In this document: positions 9,101 through 21,687 of the stretch, piece by piece
How positions within the stretch are numbered: the stretch's first letter is position 1
Layout: every line of letters starts with the position of its first letter
Assembly (NCBI GenBank): GCA_037367405.1
Contig: JAZKJV010009624.1
Location: 1 to 64,000, forward strand
Direction: 5' to 3'
Length of the DNA: 64,000 bases
From: Ottelia alismoides
Lineage: Eukaryota > Streptophyta > Magnoliopsida > Alismatales > Hydrocharitaceae
The notes under the pieces: generated by a model
Database searches by the model: none
The model's input: only the letters and a program-made list of their open reading frames with translations
What the model was told of the DNA's origin: nothing
Program-made: the position numbers and the translations under genes

Positions 9101-11284
9101 TAGGGATGAGTATGGGCCGTGCTTTGAAGGGCCCAAGTCCAAGCTCATTTAAAAAAGGAATTTTTACACCCATAACCTTGAGTAATTTCACAATAACATT
9201 CATAACCTTGTATAATCGTGAATTACATGAGAAACCCCGAGTAATGCTTAACTCTATATGACATAACCCTGTGTTATCTTCCTTTTAAAATGTCCGTTAT
9301 ATTTAACGGTTTTTGTTAGAAAAAGACGAACTTGTCCTTAATCTTCATTTTTATTTACAAATTATGCCATCGTGTTATGTCTCCGTCGCTTTGGAAGAAT
9401 TGGCGGCCGTCGACCTCCGGGACCAACCCCGACACCCCTGCAAGGCCCCCTCCCGCGATTGCCGTCGACCTCTACGAGTTCCCCCATCGTAGCTCCCCTC
9501 CCGAGGTGCCCGTCGACCTCACCGAACCTCTGCAACATGCCCCCCGGTGTCCCCGTCAGCTCTGCAAATTTCCGACCCCCTCCCGCCGGACTGCACTTCT
9601 GTAATCAACACCTCCGCCGACCTCCGGATCCCCCGTCGTCACCCCCCCAACCCACGGCACCTCTGCAACATCTCCTGGGGTCGCCCCCGCCCCTCCGCCG
9701 ACCGGTCCGCCACTCCGGAACCCTACAAGTCGTCGCCTCTCCCCCCTTCCCCCAATCGCCCCCGCGCCCACCGCACCCGTGAAAGCCCGCCCCCCTCCTG
9801 ACTCCACACCGCCCCAATGAATGCCCCCACCCCCCGACTGCAACTGCCAACAACAAGCCCCCCCCACCCAACTGCTCCCGTGAAAGCCCGCCCCCTCCCG
9901 ACTCCCCACCGCCCAGTGAATGCCCCCCTACCCCATCAAAACCCCCTCCCCCGGAGCTCTGTTCCTCCCCCTGCTCTCCCCCATGTTGCTGACCTAAAAC
10001 CGCACCCCCTCCCCCCCTCACGGCCGGCTCGCTCAAGGCCCTCCCCTGGAGCTCTGTTCCTCCCCCTGCTCGCCCCCCGCTGCCGAGCCGAAACTGCACC
10101 CCCCTCCTGCCCCCCGCGGCCGGCTCAAGGCCCTCCCCCGAAGCTCTATTCCTCCCCCTGGTCGCCCCCTGCCCGTTGCCGAGTTGAAACCGCCGAATTG
10201 TTCCTCCCCTGCTCGTGCCACCCCCCTTGGTCGCACGAGTTGCTCCTTCCCTGCTCGCCTCCCCCCCACAGTCGAGATCAAAGCCCCCTACCCCGCATCA
10301 ACGTTTCCTGACCGTTGGATATATGATCAGTTAGATTAACTCACTCATATAGTTGAATTAAAATATTAAACTAACAGAGGGTTATGAGTGTGAGACGGAG
10401 TGACTATTCAAGGTTTTTCATGTAATTCGCGATTATGTAGGGTTATGAATGTTATTGCAAAATTACTCAGGGTTATGGGTATAAAAATCTCTTTAAAAAA
10501 TCCGGAACTTGGGCTGGGTTTAGGCCCGCAACATTTTTTTTATTCGGCCCAAGCCCAAGTCCGGCCTGTCTCCGCCAAAATTGAGTCTTTTGTTTCAAGT
10601 TAATCTCAACTCAAGTTACACAAGGCAAAATTTTTTAAAACACGTATCATAATACTTGTGAAACAACTAAAATTCAATTCTACCGAATCCAAAAATTTCT
10701 CATTTTACACATGTGCACTCAATGCTAGATACCACGAATGTCTCTCATGTATAGAAATTGAAAGAGTGAAAGAAACTTACCCAATTAACAACAACGGGTG
10801 CACTGGATCCTACATGTTAAAAAATGAGCATAAGGCCCATATTGGGCAATGGTACACTAATAGAAATGTTCTGATTGAAAAAAATAAATACTAACAAATT
10901 CAAGAATAATCAATAGAAACTAAATCAAAGACCAATTAAGGAAAATTAAATCTTAATTGAATTACAATGATCATCAACTCATGTCATACGTCTTATTTTA
11001 TTTATAAACATTGTATGAAGACATGAAATAAGAAGAGAGTGAACATGAAATAGGTGGGACTTTTCATGCATGTAGGATGTGGGAAAGGGTTCGGGCCCTC
11101 TTCGGGTCGGACTATTGGGTCGGGTCGGGTTGGGCCGAGCCAAGCCGAGCCCGACCCAAAAAAAATTTGGGCCTAAATATTAGGCCCAAACCCAGCCCGA
11201 TATTCATTTGGTCCTGGGCCGGACCGGGCTTTTTGGGCTGGGTTCGGGCTGGGCCGGACCGACCCAGCCCAATGCTCATCCCTA
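9101..11284. mobile_element. Non-autonomous hAT-type element, 2.2 kb
   Basis: The left end TAGGGATGAGTATGGGCC pairs with the reverse complement of the right end, TAGGGATGAGCATTGGGC. The flanks are an 8-bp direct repeat, TTTATACC (9093-9100) versus TGTATACC (11285-11292), seven of eight matching, as for hAT elements. Subterminal regions are rich in GGGCC/GGGTCGG motifs. No transposase is visible. A Mutator-like element sits inside it at 9157-10491, so the hAT part itself is only about 850 bp. Confidence 0.8.
9157..10491. mobile_element. Mutator-like element with C-rich interior, nested in hAT
   Basis: A perfect 9-bp direct repeat TTTAAAAAA (9148-9156 and 10492-10500) flanks terminal inverted repeats of about 75 bases. 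The ends are GGAATTTTTACACCCATAAC and, reverse complemented, GAGATTTTTATACCCATAAC. The interior (about 9380-10310) is extremely C-rich on the + strand, so all its long open frames are proline-rich or, on the other strand, glycine-rich. I recognise no transposase. The interior could be captured genomic sequence, but this is unproven. Confidence 0.8.
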
Positions 11285-11370
11285 TGTATACCCCTGCTTT
11301 GCAGAGGTAAAATTCGCAATTTCATTGCATATACAATATTATATAAAAAAACAAGTCCATCATACAAGAC

Positions 11371-11441
11371 CAAATTAACAACATATATACAAATTTAACA
11401 TGATGCAAAATTAACAACATATATACAAATTTAACATGATG
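11371..11441. repeat. Two-copy tandem repeat, unit about 35 bp
   Basis: The phrase beginning 'aaattaacaacatatat' and ending 'aacatgatg' occurs twice in direct succession, differing by one extra A. Confidence 0.8.
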
Positions 11442-11572
11442 TATGCAGATGTCTCGCACAGTTTATGAGTTACATATAATAAGTGAAAATTACCTAACTA
11501 TTACTTTACTATATATTAAAGAAGGGAGCTGACACAAACATCTGATAGTTTTTCACCCGTGCATTACAGATA

Positions 11573-11931
11573 GGAAAAAATGGGGCTGCCCCCTGGGGGC
11601 AGCCAACATGGCTGCCCCCGCCCCATTTTTCGGTGTTTTTTTAATTTTTTTTTGAAAAATAAAACCATGTATATTCATCCATATATCCCTCCTATATGCC
11701 ATTCGAATTTCGTCAGAAACAGAGACTCCTACGGCCTCCATCTCGATGGTATCGATTTAAAAAAATCCTGTTACCGTTAAAAAATTATTGTCCGGATGGA
11801 GGCCGTAGGAGTCTCTGTTTCTGACGAAATTCGAATGGTATATAGGAGGGATATAGGGATGAATGTACACTATTTTTCAAAAAAAAATAAAAAATTTGCC
11901 CAAATAAGGCGGGGGCAGCCACATATGACCC
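11573..11931. mobile_element. Palindromic MITE, 359 bp, 9-bp TSD
   Basis: A perfect 9-bp repeat TTACAGATA (11564-11572 and 11932-11940) flanks an element that is nearly one long inverted repeat. The arms at about 11655-11745 and 11795-11880 match closely through 'gtcagaaacagagactccta' and its complement. The ends include GGCTGCCCCCGCC motifs, and the left end carries an extra copy of this GC-rich block. The duplication length fits the Mutator superfamily. A related, more diverged copy is at about 60150-60425. The transcript would form a very stable hairpin. Confidence 0.82.
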
Positions 11932-11940
11932 TTACAGATA

Positions 11941-12272
11941 TTAGTGTATTTGCCAGTGCTTCGTCGCGGTTATCACAGAGATGGGTTTGACGACCTTTCT
12001 CAATGAATTTCAAAAAGTCAATGCCAAAGATGCAAATCGCAGGAAAATGATTTCACAAAGAATTTATATCAAATAAAAACCTCAAAATGCATTCCTAACT
12101 TCAAAAATCACAAGTGTCTCGATTTATATCCAAAATATCCCATAATAACTTAAAAGACATATCCATAGTTCGAACTAATAGGATCGTCATGGTGGTTATG
12201 GTGGTTGTCAGGAGTGGCGAGAGGATGAAACTTGACGGAGGGGAAGGGGGAAGCGTTCGGAGCGAGGCGGAG
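11941..12272. other. Intergenic, nothing recognised
   Basis: Short sequence between the palindromic MITE and the copia LTR. No gene or repeat is recognised. Confidence 0.5.
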
Positions 12273-12277
12273 GTGAT

Positions 12278-14901
12278 TGAAGGATATGGGAAGAATCCTC
12301 AAGCACATCACGTAAGCGTGATGATCGCATCAAATGCGATCGGGAGCGACTAGTCGCCCTAGTTGCTCCAGGCAGCGGAATTTAAAATTTTTAATATGAT
12401 GAAACCACATGATCCAAGAACCTTTCTCGGATCGTTTTCATCTAAACCACAATTAGGTATAAGGTTTACCTCTTGAAGCGTGGTTGCGATTGAGTCTCTA
12501 AACGAAGAGACCTCCTGTCTCAAGTCCGATCCGACGGAGGAGATGCTTGCGAGCACGTTGATGAGACGCGTGCTCCTCGCAATCCATGTTGATGATCCAA
12601 GCGACGGATCTCCTGATCTCGTCACACGAGATCCAACATCTTCTTCATGAGCGAGATGCACCGAAAGAGATGGAAATCCACGAGTAGATGATCCGACAGC
12701 ATAACGACGATGCTGTGTCGATGACGACTCTTACAACGACTCCGTGGTTGGACAACCATTATAAGAGAGAGAGAGAGAGGCTTGGCGTGTAGAGAAAAAA
12801 GAGAGACAGAGAGAGCATTCATTAATTGTGTCACCCAAAAAGCAAGGGGTGCCTCTTCCTATATAGGGTTTTGGGAGTCCATGGATCTCAATCCATGAAC
12901 AATACACAATCTATGGTTGAGATTGATTTGTGTTTCTTTCAACGGCTATGTCCTTGTTGTGAAAACACAACAACAATTAATTTAATTTAAATTAATATAT
13001 ATCGATAAATCAATATATTTAAATTCAAACCAAATCAATTAATTATCCTTGGAGATAATGAGGAGATAAACCATATCCCTTAAAAAGGGGGGACGGCTAT
13101 CAACATCTTATGAGATCTCATTATCTCATGAGATACCAATATCTCATGATATCTCCAGGACTTACAACAACAATTGTTGTAAATTATTTCAAAAAAGTAA
13201 TCCATAATTATCCTGTGAAATATTGCAATCATGCCATTGGAAAAATGTGAATCAAATTCACATCCTAAAACAAAATGTAAAATATATTTTGATTAATCAT
13301 TCAATGTGAATCCAATTCACATCAATAATTAATTAACAAATATAAATCAGAATATGCTCTCTCTAATATATTATAAATTTCATTTATAATATATATGATT
13401 AATATGGATAGTGCTATCCACATTATTCATACTCATGCTAATTAAATCGTATTTAATCATCTTGGATCTCTATTCTCATGCGCCAAAATAATAAGAATCA
13501 CATTCACATTATTTACATCTTTGATAATTAAATCACATTTAATTATCTCAGATAACTCTTATTATAATATGAATCAAATTCATATTATCCATGATAATTA
13601 AATCACATTTAATTATCAATTTTCTCGATGCATGGATACATATATCAACAATGAAATTATCCACGAACTCTTTCAAGGATAATGTGCTTTCTCCACGGAT
13701 ACTTGGAGATAAGGACATGGCGATTGCATTGTTCCATGTATAGTGACTCGGATATTGAGATCACATCTCAAATCCAGATCTTACAGAACTCTCATAGATG
13801 CTTGATTAAATCAAGACCGCAAATCTAATCTTCTCATTGTATCTGAATCACATTCAGATTAATGTCCAACAATTGGACCAAGATCATATCTCTTCTCTAC
13901 TGAGAGGAGTCACTAAAATCCAGACCCGTTTCATCACTCCCTAGGAATGGAAGCTTCATGGTTATATAATCGTTTATGATCACATCACCCTCAGGTATTC
14001 CTAATACATGTACATCCTGCCTACTGGAAGACCCAAAATAAACCCAAAGTATAAGATCTATTTTACACTTTCTACTTCAGGGTTTCATTAGTAAGTTTTC
14101 TCATTCGATCATTGGGAGTTGGTATTGATCATATACTTTCCAAAAGCATATATCATACCCAGATCATATACTTTCCAAAAGTATATATATCAAACCTATA
14201 AATTCAGTCAAGCTTTCAAAGCGAGATGACTGTGCACGGAATTTGATTCTTCCCAATATCTCATGAGTGAGCTCATGTCTTCCGGTTCAATAATGAACCT
14301 GTATGATCCCTTTGAGAGATCGTATTACTCATATGCCCTTGCATGCACACCAACGCGCCGGTGTATAAACCTTGGTCAGGTCATCAACCTATTGGTCTAC
14401 CAAATGTACATACTCAGACATATAGTAACACATCTGTCTCCACTCAGAGGATGCGTGCCTATATCGTGACAACATACGCCATAGGACTTTGGTTATCTCG
14501 ATCTCGTTAAGTCAACTCTTTGACCTAACTGATCTAACACCTCCGAATCTCTATTCCTAATATCCTATGCAGAGGACCTGCATCAAGAGGTCGGTTAGAT
14601 ATCAATCTTTAGAGATAAGGATTGTCATCTCCTACTCAGGCTGGAGATCATCTCTTAACAATCATTTCACGATGCTCGATAAGTCATCAATCTAACTTTT
14701 TGGATATTCATCCAAGCACCAACCTCTATGATTCAATTATTGAATCAATAGTTGTATGTTCATTAAGATGGCCATGGTACATAACCCTAATTGTACTAAG
14801 AGACCTATTATGTAAATTAATTATTCCTAATTTCAGATTAAGGAATGAATTGTAATAAAATTTATTGCATAATGGCTCGTCGTGAGCTCGCATGTCCAAC
14901 A
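12278..14901 (-). mobile_element. Ty1/copia LTR (3' LTR of a minus-strand remnant), 2.6 kb
   Basis: Read on the minus strand the LTR begins TGTTGGACATGCGAGCTC and ends ...TATCCTTCA. The base run just before it, GGGCTAGTGGGAAAT, looks like the polypurine tract found before many plant copia LTRs. It aligns from end to end with the solo LTR at 57443-60133. A possible duplication copy GTGAT precedes it at 12273-12277. Adjacent decayed copia coding sequence in the same orientation supports its identity. The matching 5' LTR is not in the expected place. Confidence 0.78.
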
Positions 14902-17298
14902 ATTTCCCACTAGCCCAAAGAGCCATTAATGGGCTAATCATTTAAACCCACACTCATGTGACAATGATAGTCTATTTAATATAGTCAGGTAAGTTGATCA
15001 GTCACTCTGTTCCTGAGAGTCTATGCCAAGTCCTTTTACGACACTTGCACATCCCTCAGTAATAGTGCTCGCATCCAATGTGAATGTTGCATCTTATGCA
15101 ACAAATACTCAATATTGAGGCAGTCATAATGTCTTTGACACTACATCTCAACAATCATTATAACCAGTGTGTAATTTCAATTATCCTTATCCTTATTGCC
15201 AGAGATCTCTATCTCTTAAGGTATCTGCAGTAAAGAAATTTTAGATTGCTATCTATAAAGTCTTAGGTTCTTGATTATGAGACTTTGAGATCATTATTTC
15301 TAGTCTTGTCATCTTTGAAGATATTGTTTTATTACTGCAACTAAGTATTTTATCTCCATAGTAGGATTAGCAACAGTTTACTACTCCCACTGCATGGCAG
15401 ACATCTGGCTTTTCGTACATATCTAGCATATACCAGGCTTCTAGCAATCGATGCACAAGGGCAAGCAGTTTTAGCATCATCAACGCTTGATATGCTATCC
15501 CTTCATATTGGTCAATACTAAATATTAAGGGAAAGGAACCTTCCTTGGATAGAATATATCCAGGATGTACCAATAATGTGACAATCACAATTCTTTCTCT
15601 TCTTTTTGCTTTTGAACAACTTCAGAACTAAGATCTAAGAGGTATCCTTGAGATCATATCTCAAGGTATGAAATAATCATATCATAAAACACTTATTATC
15701 ATATCCTTATATCATTCTAAATGATTAGGATATTATATATATTTAGCACGATGAACACATTGGTACTCCCACTAAGCTTCACATGGTTCATCAAGATTCT
15801 ATTTGAAATCATAACATTTATAATTTCATCAAATCTTATGTTCCAACTACAAAAAGCATATTTGAGTCAATAGATGGAGTTATTCAACTTGCACACCTTT
15901 ATTTCCTCAACCATGAAGCCATGACGCTACTACTTATGAATATCCTTGGAGAGGTATTCATAGAGGAATGCAATCTTGACTTCCATCTCGAAGATGTCAA
16001 AGTCAAGTTGTGTAGCTATAGTTAGCAATATTCTGATGGGTTTAAGCATGGTCACTGAAGAAGAAAACTCATCGCAAGCAATGTCTTCTATTCAGTGTGT
16101 AGCTCATGTCTACGAGTCGTGCTTTGAAGTCTCTACCTTCTCATGAGGTTCCCTCTTTCTCTTGAAGATCCATTTACATCTTAACGGGTCTTACCCTTAT
16201 AGGTGGATCCTCGAGGGTCCATATACAACACTTGTATATGAAGTCTACATTTAGACTTTACTGCTAACATACATCTCTCCATGTCATGATCTTCAGAAGC
16301 TTCATCATATGAAGTCAGATCATTGTAAGACTTATCTGGCACATGGAACTCATCTTCAAATTCATTTGAAGAGGTATTAGTGTTTAATCTTTAGTTGTCC
16401 CTTTAGTTTCCGACTTAAGGAGCCTCATTATCTTCTCAAGATTCAATGAGTTCCTTCACTTCATTTTCATCTTGATTCTCAAGAAAGTCATCAACTTAGA
16501 ATCATATTCTTAGAGATGAAATTCTTTAAGAATCTCAAGGTCATAAAGTAGGCATCCAATACCATTCTTTATTTTCCTAATGAAGTAGTACTCTCTGGTG
16601 CTAGATTCCAGCTTACTTGCATGGAACCTTATTAAGGATATATATTGTAGTCTCTACTACATATATACCTTGGAAACTAAGATGTAACTATGCTAAGATT
16701 AATCATTTATCAAATCACGTCACAATGATCTAATTGTATCTCCCTACAACTCCATTGAGTATTTCAACATTTATACATGCTTCATTTAATTCATACAATA
16801 TGAATATTATGAAGATCATGAATGACTTGAGTATAGACAGTAGAATGATGACACCCATCATATCAACATACATCTTAACTCTTAAAATCATTGGTTCAGG
16901 TAGGTACTCAAACATTTTGAATACATCTTCACCTATAGAGCCACAATTCTGCATATGCAGAGAACCATGTCATTCGTGATTAAATGTTGAGAGCACATAT
17001 GTATGCCATAACATCCTTTTATATTTTATAAGGATTATTTGACAATTATGATCATCATCGACATGTCACTTACAAAGTACACTCGATGAAAGATCAAGAC
17101 TAAAGAGACATACAAACCCTAGGGTTGTAGTCCTATTATCTTTTTAATTGTCACTCCTCATTATTATGATGAAACTTGCACATTGCAACCACATACAATA
17201 TTTGTCCAATTGCAAGTCCAATATCTTGATCATGGATCCAATCCATGACAATTTACTGGTTATAATTGAGTATAGAATTGAGTGAGTTTAATGAAGGA
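14902..17298 (-). pseudogene. Decayed Ty1/copia internal region (RT and RNase H traces)
   Basis: On the minus strand, about 16060-15940 reads FSSSVTMLKPIRILLTIAT followed by LDFDIFEMEVKIAFL. This is clearly related to the copia reverse-transcriptase stretch around the first catalytic Asp (typically 'MDVKTAFLNG'), with the Asp replaced by Glu. About 15490-15370 contains 'KPDVCHAVGVVN', matching the RPDIxxAVG segment after the RT. Many stops and frameshifts separate these islands. Integrase and gag are not recognisable. It is interrupted by the solo LTR at 17304. Confidence 0.72.
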
Positions 17299-17303
17299 TT
17301 ATC

Positions 17304-18121
17304 TGAAATAGGAAATTTGCATAAGTGTATATATATTATATATACATATTTTACTTTGATTTAGGAATTTATATATTAAAGTTGTCTTGCCTTGTCAACA
17401 ATGAAAGGTCATTCCCTTAATCGCTTTCAATGTAAGAGATATTCTTACCATTATATCTCTAGCAAGATCTGGGATCTCATTTCCTAACTTTGTTGCATCC
17501 AAATAATATGAGAAACTACAACTTAGATAAAAAAAGCGGGTACACATTCTGCCTTGCAAGTCCAACTTGCCCAATTCGGTCTTTCACACCCGGGCCCACC
17601 ACCCCTAAGGTGATGTTGACCCGTTGTTAATTGAACCAACCATCAACATGCTTAATACTCGCTGTGCGCAATCCAATATCGCCCCAATAATATGAGGAAC
17701 CGATACTGGGGTCACTACGCATACGACCTTACTCTTTCGAGAAGCAAAAGGCCCGATTCAGGTGAACTTGTATGAGGAGCTGTCATTTCGGACAGGCGTC
17801 TCCTATATGCAACCCTTGGCGACGAAACCCTTCGCCTTGACGGGAGGCCATGGATGTCACTTGTGTGATCCTCCACCTCATATTCAAATTTTAATTAATT
17901 ACCATGAATACTATTCATGTAATTAATTCTTTCAAGGGAAATGCACATCTATTCATAATAGAGTACTTTTAATTGGACATAATTCATTTAATCATATTAA
18001 ATCAATTATTAATCCAATTTAATCAACAAACTTGATTGTTACTTGAATATATGGTATTATCTCAAAGTACGTGTTAATTCGAATTTTAATAATTAGAAAA
18101 TACACCATGATTCTTCCAACA
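17304..18121 (-). mobile_element. Solo LTR, 818 bp, 5-bp TSD
   Basis: A perfect 5-bp repeat TTATC (17299-17303 and 18122-18126) flanks a sequence starting TGAAATAGG and ending CTTCCAACA (TG...CA). On the minus strand it starts TGTTGGAAGAATCATGG, the usual look of a plant copia LTR, so I assign the minus strand. It is unrelated to the 2.6-kb LTR next door. With no internal region, it is probably the product of recombination between two LTRs. Confidence 0.72.
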
Positions 18122-18126
18122 TTATC

Positions 18127-20309
18127 GAGTCCCTACCCGCTGTCATGGCCAGTACCGATGGGAGTGGGACAAACCGCACACGGTGCAACCTGCTACCCCA
18201 ACGCTCCCTGACTAGACACCATATCCACCTCAGGAAAGGATAATGCCAAATCGGTCATTGTATACTTGAGATGATCATCGATTTTTCAACCGAAATTATA
18301 CCATATAGTAATAATCAAAATCATTTTGATTATAAGGAAATTTGCTAGACAAATTCCCAAAACCAATTCAAGTAACAAGTTTGATGAAACTTATCATGTA
18401 ACCAATTGGTGATCTAGATCTAATCTAATCATTCATTGGTTGAGGCAATGTCATTTAAGGGAATAATTATTATTATAATATTTTCCAAATATTAACTATA
18501 ATTATTTCAGGAAATTAACCATTAATTTCACAAGTTACTTAAATGACAATCACAAGGTTCATGGTTGAGCATGTAATTTTCAGTAGTGACACCTACTCAC
18601 TAAAATTAAAATATCTCATTCATTTTAAATTCAAATTAAGCAAAATCAATTTCTAAAGTTTGACGATTTGATTTAAAACATAAACCATGTGTTTAGCATG
18701 CACTTCCAGGCGTTCTAAAATAGTAATTAACATCTTAATTACGTCACTAAGCGCCATCCCTGAAATAGTGGACATATGGTCATTAAAACGATCATATCTT
18801 AAGTTATCGGATTCCAAATCACGCAAACTCAAATTCCACGGTTTCCTTATTTAATGAGAAACATTATTCAAGTGATATTTTTGTGTTTAAACATTCTAAA
18901 TAGGGCCGAAAAATTATCACAAAATAGGGTTGCGAAAGTTAGCTCCCCCATGGGGGCAACCCCATTTTACCCTATATATGTATGTATGTATTCTATGCAA
19001 AGCCACTGATACTTTCCCTTTTGTTGAAAGTAAAAGCTTGTATCAAAAAAACTTTCCCATCAATTTTTTTTGTCAACGATTACCTAATTCGGACTGGGTG
19101 CAGAGATTGTTAAGTCTCCCCTTTTTTTAATTACGTAATTTGTAATCATAACGTGTATACTTTATTCACTAAGTAAAATATATTATTTAAATGTCATGAG
19201 GATTGAACAATAAGGTATACGATGACTAAAACATTAGTTTGGACATTTAATATTGTTCATGATGAATTCACGACTCAGTAAATCATAGCATTTACAACAA
19301 ATACAGGAGAAAAGTACTTACGTGCCAAGAACAATCAAGGCGACATAAATTCATGACAATCCGGAAAATAGTCACTGATATTCATCATATTTCTTATATC
19401 ATGTTACTTTTTTCGATAAATGTAATCGACATCATTGTAAGTTGGAGGAAATCGTCAACTTTATCATGTAGCGTTCCTAAGGGTTTCGACACATACCTCG
19501 ACGATTTGAAAAGTCCGACCGTGAAGACACCTCGATTCCATCTATCCAAACCATTGTAGATCACATCGACGCTCCTTCGATTCTTTCAGGATCGATAAAA
19601 CTCAACATCGATGGGGATGGATGTCGTTGTCGAACTTGAACCCGACAGACTACCTCGCATCTTCTCCTTCTCGTGTCCCTCCTCTCTCTATATATATCTC
19701 TCTCTTATCTTCTTCTCACGCTCACTCTCTTCTCTATTCTCTCACTCATCAATCCTCTCTCTCTCTCTCTATATATATATTCTCTTCACTCGTCCACTCT
19801 CCCTCAATTCACTCGTTCTCTCTCTTTCTCTATATTAAGGAATGAGAAATAGTCACATTCCAAAAATGGATATCATGCACATGGAATAAAGGTGTTGAAT
19901 TAGCCTCATAACGGCCCATCTCTCTCTTATTACTTTATTCTTTTTTTTAATTTCTAATTTATGTATCGTTACAAACATAATCTCAACACGCTTCAAATAC
20001 AACATTGCTTTGACAGTTAAAAAACATACTAAACGAAGAATCCTCAAACTATGTATAGAAAGATATGTTGCAAAGTCGACGTGCACTAAAACTAAGTAGA
20101 TAGCTTAGATTCTGAAGATCTATAAGGCCAATGCCCCATAAAAGCAACTACAAAACAAAGGCAGCGAGGGAACTGTAAATTGAAATCATAGCGGTAAACT
20201 CTAAGTTCGTCAACATAGAAATTTGATTCAAACTGACAAACTGAAATGAGGGCACAACTGTTAGTTGCCCAAGAAAGTAAGGGTACAAGTGATGTTACAC
20301 AGATCTCAT
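18127..20309. other. Repeat-derived intergenic DNA, mostly unassigned
   Basis: 18127-18900 resembles retroelement non-coding DNA, but no boundary could be fixed. At 18934-18965 a short GC palindrome (CCCCCATGGGGG) recalls the ends of the palindromic MITE at 11573-11931. 19680-19835 is CT/TA-rich simple sequence. No gene is supported. Confidence 0.45.
19681..19835. repeat. CT- and TA-rich microsatellite region
   Basis: Runs of (CT)n and (TA)n recur. Apparent serine/leucine-rich open frames over this stretch are by-products. Confidence 0.8.
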
Positions 20310-20318
20310 TTTGATTTT

Positions 20319-21404
20319 GAGATTTTTACCCGACAAACTCTAAAAGCTTTGTTAGTTGGCTCCACGACCTTTGAAACAACCTAATTCCTCCCTGGACCCT
20401 GTAAAGTTAAACTTACCCCGTCTTACCCCACAGACCCTGCCATTAATTTGAGTCCGCTAGGGTTAACTAGCTTGTGTTTAAGTTGAGTTAAGTGGTGTTC
20501 CTTTGCTTTGGGGTGGAACTCGGTGATGGAGGACTTGTGGGAAGGGGTGTCGCTGGTAGGGTGGTCGCTGTACGCGGAGCAGAGGATGAACAGGGTTCTG
20601 ATGGTAGAGGTCTGGGGATGGCGGTAGGGGTGGAGGGGTACGTGGAGGGGTTGGTGTGGGCGGAGGAGGTGGAGAGGAAGGTGAGGGAGTTGATGGAGGG
20701 CGAGTCAGGGAGGGGGTGAGGGGGAGGTTGCGGGAGGCGAGGGAGAGGACGTCGGAGGTGTTGGGGGAATGTGGGACATCGAGGAGGGCTCTAGAGGAGG
20801 TGGTGAGGGCGTGGAAGGGAGAAGACTGAACTTTTGAAGGAATTGAAGCAGAGGTAATCATTTGGAGCAATGGATCGGAGGTCGCGTGCGCTACAATGCC
20901 ATCAATCTGAAGGCATCGATCGTCCAATCAGATCGCAAGATCGATGTTGTACTCCTCATGACGTTGATCCTCAGCCATCTGAGGTGTCGCGGCATGTTCA
21001 GGAGGAGGGCGAGGGGGAGGTCGGGGAGGTGGTGGGCGAGGACAGAGGTCGTGGAGGAGGAGGCTGAGGGGGAGGTTGGGGAGGAGGATGGCGAGGGCGG
21101 AGGTCGATGAGGAGGAGGGCGATGGTAGCAGAGGTCGAGGAGGTGGTGGGTGATGGGTGGGAAATGGAGATGAGCAGGAGGTGAGGGGGAGTGTCACTCA
21201 ATGTAAATTTGATAAATAAATGGGCATAGTGTAAAAGAATATAACGGAATCCGGTTAATTTCAGCGGGTAAATGGATGGATGTTAACCACGGAGTCTGTA
21301 GGGTAAAAGTTAGCAAGTTTACGGGATTGAGGGAGGAATTAGGTTGTTTCAAAGGTTGTGGAGGTAATTAACAAAGTTTATAAGGTCTGCCAGGTAAAAA
21401 TCCC
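20319..21404. mobile_element. Mutator-like element with G-rich interior, 1.1 kb
   Basis: Terminal inverted repeats of more than 100 bases are visible. The left end begins GAGATTTTTACCCGACAAAC and the reverse complement of the right end begins GGGATTTTTACCTGGCAGAC. Both continue through 'cctttgaaacaacctaattc'. A 9-bp near-duplication flanks it: TTTGATTTT (20310-20318) versus TTTGGTTTT (21405-21413). The interior (about 20500-21190) is strongly G-rich on the + strand. The ends start like those of the element at 9157-10491, so they are probably the same lineage. No transposase is seen. Confidence 0.78.
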
Positions 21405-21413
21405 TTTGGTTTT

Positions 21414-21673
21414 TGATATGAAGTGGTGATGAATGCTGACCGAATGGTTTGCAAATGAACTGTAAATGTTGGGCATTTAATGGGCAAGATTTAGTTAAAT
21501 GACTAATGTTCAAGTTTACATTAAAACACCATAAATAGAGGTGTAAATAATTCGTTTGATTCAGTTTTTTTGGCGCTATTGTTGTTGTAGATCCAAGTGC
21601 TTATCGAGAAAAAAATCGATCACCCTAAAAATTTAATGGGTTGGAGTCTGATCGGACCTGTTGACAACAATAT
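21414..21673. other. Short intergenic spacer
   Basis: Nothing recognised between the Mutator-like element and the LINE target site. Confidence 0.5.
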
Positions 21674-21687
21674 AAAACTCTTCAAAC

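Noticed and set aside
9372..10311. Overlapping proline-rich and glycine-rich open frames on both strands
   Set aside because: They lie in a C-rich transposon interior and exist in several frames at once, as expected from base skew. No domain or gene structure supports any of them.
20478..21201. Open frames in the G-rich Mutator-like interior
   Set aside because: Same reason: composition-driven, no recognisable protein features.
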